Source of the DNA: Legionella longbeachae
GTDB taxonomy: Bacteria; Pseudomonadota; Gammaproteobacteria; Legionellales; Legionellaceae
DNA length: 9,867 nt
Reading direction: 5' to 3'
Assembly: GCA_016191305.1 (NCBI GenBank)
Contig: JACPOX010000121.1
Location: 1 to 9,867 of the forward strand
Below, piece after piece: positions 6,557 through 9,867 of this stretch. Numbering within the stretch: the first letter of the stretch is position 1; each line of letters begins with the position of its first letter. The notes under the pieces are model-generated. The model saw nothing but the letters and a program-made list of their open reading frames with translations, made no database searches and was not told the origin of the DNA. Made by a program: the position numbers and the translations under genes.

Positions 6557-6837
6557 AGGTTTAAGAAGTTGCGTTTCATACGCAGATAAGATCATTGAAT
6601 CTTTCATATTCCTGCGTTTTCTCGTGATTAATTTTAATCCGCTAGAGAGTTCTTCAAATGATTTTTTATCTTATAGCAATTAAAATCTTTTACGGGGTCA
6701 CGTAGAAAGATCGATCTTAGAGGAGGGTTTGACCAAGACATAATACCAAGCACTCAGTTTAAATTTTAGGTAATAGTAGGGTCAAACATGACTTTTCGTG
6801 AACTGTGCTGAAAAATTACAAAAAAAATTTAAATGAT
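6557..6837. other. intergenic stretch without a recognisable gene
   Basis: Neither strand holds a convincing ORF. Visible structure is limited: a small hairpin TGCGT/ACGCA (6570-6584), a perfect 12-bp palindrome AAGATCGATCTT (6707-6718), and an 8-bp inverted repeat GTTTGACC (6727-6734) with GGTCAAAC (6780-6787). GGAGGG at 6722-6727 resembles a ribosome-binding sequence but only a four-codon frame follows. It may be decayed DNA or an upstream control region for the tRNA. Confidence 0.5.
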
Positions 6838-6867
6838 TTGATTTGTCATATCACCTTATTATATACT
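6838..6867 (+). promoter_or_regulatory. probable promoter of the tRNA-Val gene
   Basis: TTGATT (6838-6843) and TATACT (6862-6867) have an 18-bp spacer. Transcription would begin about 24 bases before the mature tRNA. Matches are partial, but position and spacing fit. Confidence 0.5.
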
Positions 6868-6897
6868 TGCTTCCAATGTATTTTCAGGTCGATTTAT

Positions 6898-6972
6898 AGG
6901 CACGTAGCTCAGTGGTAGAGCACCACCTTGACATGGTGGTGGTCGGTGGTTCGATCCCACTCGTGCCTACCA
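6898..6972 (+). tRNA. tRNA-Val (anticodon GAC)
   Basis: The full cloverleaf can be drawn in 75 bases including an encoded CCA. The acceptor stem is AGGCACG/CGTGCCT. The D arm is GCTC/GAGC. The anticodon stem CCACC/GGTGG encloses TTGACAT, giving anticodon GAC for valine codons GUC and GUU. The T arm is GGTGG-TTCGATC-CCACT with one G-T pair. Discriminator A is at 6969 and CCA at 6970-6972. The anticodon arm resembles E. coli tRNA-Val(GAC). It is a single gene, followed about 80 nt later by a terminator and then thrS. Confidence 0.96.
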
Positions 6973-7051
6973 TGCAACTGAATTTATTCTTGGAGATGCT
7001 TCTTCATTCGCAGTGATGCCTGAGGTTAACTCCATTTAAATGAAAGTTTAT

Positions 7052-7077
7052 GCCCTGTCCAGCAGGGCTTTTTTTTT
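7052..7077 (+). terminator. strong intrinsic terminator between tRNA-Val and thrS
   Basis: GCCCTG, loop TCCAG, CAGGGC, then nine T residues. It ends only 27 nt before the thrS start, leaving no room for an independent thrS promoter after it. It therefore either ends the tRNA transcript incompletely or acts as an attenuator in a thrS leader. Confidence 0.9.
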
Positions 7078-7104
7078 AAAAGAAAGTGCTTACGGACATA
7101 AATC

Positions 7105-8994
7105 ATGCCAAATATTAAATTGCCTGATGGCAGTATAAAACATTTTGAAGCGCCTTTAACTGTATATGATGTAGCTTATAGCATCAGTCCTGGACTGGCT
7201 AAGTCAGCATTGGCAGGTCGTGTGGATAATCGTTTGGTTGATACTTCTTATCTTATAGAAAATGATAGTGCACTAGTCATCATAACTGAAAAGCAAGCAG
7301 AGAGTTTGGAGGTTATTCGTCATTCTACTGCTCACTTATTAGCTCAAGCGGTTAAAAGCCTTTTTCCTTCAGCGCAGGTGACAATAGGTCCAGTTATTGA
7401 AGATGGTTTTTATTATGATTTTGCTTTTCAAAGAGCATTTACTCCGGAAGATTTGGCATTAATCGAAGAAAAAATGATGGAGTTAGTTAAAGCCAATTTT
7501 CCTGTGACTCGCAGAGAATTGCCTCGAGATGAAGCAATTAATTATTTCAAAAGTATAGGCGAGGAATATAAAGCGAAAATCATTGCTGATATTCCTGCGA
7601 ATGAAGTCCTGTCTTTGTACAAGCAAGGTGATTTTGAAGATCTTTGTCGAGGTCCTCATGTTCCATCAACAGGTTTTCTGAAGGCATTTAAGCTCACTAA
7701 ATTAGCTGGTGCATATTGGCGTGGTGATTCCAATAATGAAATGTTGCAGCGTGTTTATGGGACTGCTTGGACAGATAAAAAGTCTTTAGCAGACTATTTG
7801 TTTCGTATAGAAGAAGCTGAAAAACGAGATCACCGAAAATTAGGCAAAAGTTTGGAGTTATTTCATTTTCAGGATATTGCGCCGGGTATGGTTTTTTGGC
7901 ACCCCAAAGGTTGGACTATTTACCAGCACGATTTTGGTTATCAAGAAATCAAAACTCCCCAATTAGTAGATAAAGTACTTTGGGAAAAATCAGGTCATTG
8001 GGATAACTTTAGAGATGAAATGTTTGTCACTGAGACAGAGAATCGTCACTATGCAGTGAAGCCAATGAATTGCCCATGTCATATTCAAGTCTTCAACCAA
8101 GGTTTGAAAAGTTATAGGGATTTACCCTTAAGATTTTCTGAGTTTGGTAATTGTCATCGATGTGAACCCTCTGGATCGCTACATGGCTTGATGCGAGTAC
8201 GTAATATGGTTCAAGATGATGCCCATATTTTTTGTACTGAAGATCAAATTCAATCTGAAGTCTCCATGATGTTAGAATTGGTTCAATCTGTGTATGCAGA
8301 TTTTGGTTTTAATGAGATTAAATATCGTTTGGCCTTGCGCCCTGAAAAACGGGTAGGGAACGATGATGTTTGGGATAAGTCAGAAGATGCTTTAAAAAAA
8401 GCGATGAAAGATAGAAATATTGAATGGGTTGATGCACCGGGTGAAGGTGCTTTTTATGGACCGAAAATTGAGTGTTCGCTAGCAGATTGCCTGGGAAGAA
8501 TTTGGCAATGCGGAACGATACAAGTTGATTTCTCGATGCCAGGTCGTTTAGATGCAACTTATATTGCAGAAGATGGCAGTAAACACACACCCGTAATGGT
8601 GCATCGCGCAATTTTAGGTTCTTTTGAACGCTTTATGGGAATTTTGATAGAACATTATGCTGGAAAATTCCCTTTATGGTTAGCGCCAATTCAAGCTGTT
8701 GTATTGACCATTAGCGAAAAACAAAATGAATATGCCCAGAAAGTAACGAATACTTTGCAAAAAAATGGAATTCGTGCAAACTTTGACTTGAGAAATGAGA
8801 AAATTGGTTTTAAAATTCGCGAACACACATTACAGAAAGTTCCCTATCTTTTGGTGATAGGTGATAAAGAAGTTGAAACAAGCCAGGTCGCTGTACGTTC
8901 ACGTGAAGGCGTAGATCTAGGTGTGATGACAATAGATACAATTTGTGATACCTTGACGCAAGAAATTGCTAGTAAAGGATCAATAACTAATTAA
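7105..8994 (+). CDS. thrS: threonyl-tRNA synthetase with a 10-residue gap in the motif 1 helix
   Basis: ThrRS charges tRNA-Thr and edits Ser-tRNA-Thr. Domains in order: TGS (1-61); editing domain with HSTAH (H73, H77) and CRGPH (C181, H185); class II catalytic core; anticodon-binding domain (about 525-629). Zinc ligands C323, H374 and H500 correspond to E. coli C334, H385 and H511. Motif 2 is [12 protein letters not shown] with R352, and motif 3 includes [11 protein letters not shown]. Length is 629, against 642 in E. coli. Comparison with the E. coli sequence as remembered places the main shortfall after WTIYQ (270-274): only HDFG separates it from YQEIKTP, where E. coli has 14 residues. Ten residues (30 nt, in frame) of the motif 1 helix, part of the dimer interface, are therefore missing. 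The rest is intact. The start ATG is supported by the conserved N-terminus; only a weak GGA precedes it. Confidence 0.95.
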   Translation: MPNIKLPDGSIKHFEAPLTVYDVAYSISPGLAKSALAGRVDNRLVDTSYLIENDSALVIITEKQAESLEVIRHSTAHLLAQAVKSLFPSAQVTIGPVIEDGFYYDFAFQRAFTPEDLALIEEKMMELVKANFPVTRRELPRDEAINYFKSIGEEYKAKIIADIPANEVLSLYKQGDFEDLCRGPHVPSTGFLKAFKLTKLAGAYWRGDSNNEMLQRVYGTAWTDKKSLADYLFRIEEAEKRDHRKLGKSLELFHFQDIAPGMVFWHPKGWTIYQHDFGYQEIKTPQLVDKVLWEKSGHWDNFRDEMFVTETENRHYAVKPMNCPCHIQVFNQGLKSYRDLPLRFSEFGNCHRCEPSGSLHGLMRVRNMVQDDAHIFCTEDQIQSEVSMMLELVQSVYADFGFNEIKYRLALRPEKRVGNDDVWDKSEDALKKAMKDRNIEWVDAPGEGAFYGPKIECSLADCLGRIWQCGTIQVDFSMPGRLDATYIAEDGSKHTPVMVHRAILGSFERFMGILIEHYAGKFPLWLAPIQAVVLTISEKQNEYAQKVTNTLQKNGIRANFDLRNEKIGFKIREHTLQKVPYLLVIGDKEVETSQVAVRSREGVDLGVMTIDTICDTLTQEIASKGSITN

Positions 8995-9014
8995 CAAGCA
9001 GGGGGGGTTAAACC

Positions 9015-9551
9015 ATTAGTGCACCAACTAAGCGTGAAAGTGATCGCGCACGAATAAATGAACAGATCAATGTACCTGAGGTACGCTTAATTGATGTCGA
9101 TGGTAATCAGGCCGGAATTGTCTCAACACGTGAAGCCCTGCGTGCAGCGGAAGAAGGTGGATTGGACTTGGTGGAAATATCTCCAACTGCCAAACCCCCG
9201 GTTTGTCGCATTATGGATTATGGAAAGTTTCTCTTTGAACTGAGTAAGAAACAAGCTGAGGCTAGAAAAAAGCAGAAGCAAATTCAGGTTAAAGAATTAA
9301 AATTCCGTCCTACGACGGAAGATGGAGATTATCAGGTCAAGCTACGCAACCTGATCCGTTTCCTAAATCATGGTGATAAAGTCAAAATTACGCTACGTTT
9401 TCGTGGTCGTGAGATGGCTCATCAAGAACTTGGTATGAAGATTCTTGAGCGTATCCAGCAAGATACTGTTGAGGTTGCAGTTGTAGAACAACATGCGAAA
9501 CGCGAAGGGAGACAATTGCTGATGGTATTATCACCCAAAAAAACTAAGTAG
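9015..9551 (+). CDS. infC: translation initiation factor IF-3, rare ATT start
   Basis: IF-3 binds the 30S subunit, prevents premature 50S joining and checks the start codon-initiator tRNA pairing. The frame reaches upstream of any ATG to ATT 9015. With that start the product has 178 residues (E. coli 180) and begins [18 protein letters not shown], giving the complete N-terminal domain. The IF-3 signature [14 protein letters not shown] is at 65-78, followed by the Lys-rich linker ([12 protein letters not shown]), then KFRP and the C-terminal domain with [11 protein letters not shown] run of seven Gs (9001-9007) forms a strong ribosome-binding sequence seven bases before ATT. The AUU start is a known feature of gammaproteobacterial infC and lets IF-3 repress its own translation. 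A start at an internal codon would cut the N-domain and is unlikely. It lies 20 nt after thrS. Confidence 0.95.
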   Translation: MSAPTKRESDRARINEQINVPEVRLIDVDGNQAGIVSTREALRAAEEGGLDLVEISPTAKPPVCRIMDYGKFLFELSKKQAEARKKQKQIQVKELKFRPTTEDGDYQVKLRNLIRFLNHGDKVKITLRFRGREMAHQELGMKILERIQQDTVEVAVVEQHAKREGRQLLMVLSPKKTK

Positions 9552-9575
9552 CTGAAAAATGCGGAGTATATTGTT

Positions 9576-9776
9576 ATGCCGAAGTTAAAATCACATCGTG
9601 GAGCGTCTAAACGTTTCATTAAAACAGCGAGTGGCAGGGTTAAACGCCGTGGCGCTTATAGAAATCATATTCTCACCAAGAAGTCTACCAAGGCAAAACG
9701 TCACTTACGTGTGGGTGCTAGTAGTCTGAAGCCATGCGATGCGCGTCTGGCCGAGCGTATGTTGCACGGTAGTTAA
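9576..9776 (+). CDS. rpmI: 50S ribosomal protein L35
   Basis: This 66-residue, strongly basic protein is of normal L35 length. It has the family start [14 protein letters not shown] and the central [15 protein letters not shown]. The C-terminal part ([19 protein letters not shown]) is somewhat more divergent. GGAG lies nine bases before the ATG. The gene sits 24 nt after infC and 14 nt before rplT, the usual order. In E. coli, ribosomal protein L20 represses this pair through the leader RNA; whether that holds here cannot be judged from the short spacer. Confidence 0.97.
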   Translation: MPKLKSHRGASKRFIKTASGRVKRRGAYRNHILTKKSTKAKRHLRVGASSLKPCDARLAERMLHGS

Positions 9777-9790
9777 GGGGAGAATGAAAA

Positions 9791-9867
9791 ATGCCAAGAG
9801 TTAAACGTGGTGTGATAGCGAAAGCGCGTCACAAGAAAGTTTTGGATCAAGCAAAAGGTTATTATGG
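9791..9867 (+). CDS. rplT: 50S ribosomal protein L20, cut by the window end
   Basis: The first 25 codons are present, MPRVKRGVIAKARHKKVLDQ followed by AKGYYG, matching the invariant basic N-terminus of L20, which reaches into 23S rRNA during early 50S assembly. GGGGAG lies eight bases before the ATG. The remaining part lies outside the window. pheS and pheT would be expected to follow in this operon type, as an inference from gene order. Confidence 0.96.
   Translation, partial: MPRVKRGVIAKARHKKVLDQAKGYY

Noticed and set aside
6972..7016. Leader peptide of 14 codons controlling thrS by threonine attenuation
   Set aside because: It contains no threonine codons, and its ATG overlaps the tRNA CCA without a ribosome-binding sequence.
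8318..8611. Minus-strand ORF of 97 codons inside thrS
   Set aside because: Fully antisense to the conserved ThrRS catalytic core; composition is that of a shadow frame.
9422..9619. Minus-strand ORF of 65 codons
   Set aside because: Antisense to the end of infC and the start of rpmI, both firmly identified.
1..9867. CRISPR array, prophage module or complete insertion sequence
   Set aside because: No regularly spaced direct repeats, no transposase, integrase or phage structural genes were seen on either strand.

Overview
The window looks like a chromosomal segment from an AT-rich gammaproteobacterium, most likely a Legionella or close relative. This rests on remembered protein similarity (ThrRS, IF3, cyclophilin, NagZ) and on the thrS-infC-rpmI-rplT order; no search was run. 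Most genes are ordinary housekeeping genes, but two carry deletions and the intergenic DNA holds several structured elements.

Left part (1-2380): the 5' part of nagZ (minus strand, cut by the window edge) lies divergently from a tgt-type tRNA-guanine transglycosylase with an unusual substrate-pocket loop. A PpiB-type cyclophilin follows. Its end faces a minus-strand gene across a hairpin that can terminate both.

Middle (2385-5527): a TRIC/UPF0126 membrane protein, a doubtful 74-codon ORF ending in a CaaX-like tetrapeptide, and a proline operon. proB is intact, but proA has lost roughly 120 codons and is frameshifted, so glutamate-to-proline synthesis is probably broken at its second step unless another copy exists. 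A perfect 21-bp inverted repeat with a T-tract sits between a good sigma-70 promoter and proB.

Right-centre (5577-7104): a small Cro/C1-type HTH regulator gene on the minus strand, then about 1 kb without a conventional gene. That kilobase holds an imperfect palindromic repeat, a consensus sigma-70 promoter (TTGACA-16-TATAAT) preceded by a GGAAAC/GTTTCC dyad, and a structured transcript of about 170 nt ending in a 9-bp intrinsic terminator. This is the best candidate for something undescribed: an sRNA gene, or a mini-mRNA for a 41-codon ORF. Next come tRNA-Val(GAC) and a strong terminator.

Right (7105-9867): the translation operon thrS, infC (ATT start), rpmI and the beginning of rplT. ThrRS appears to lack 10 residues of its motif 1 helix, which is striking in an essential enzyme. 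With the proA deletion, this suggests either local gene decay or a sequence problem worth checking.
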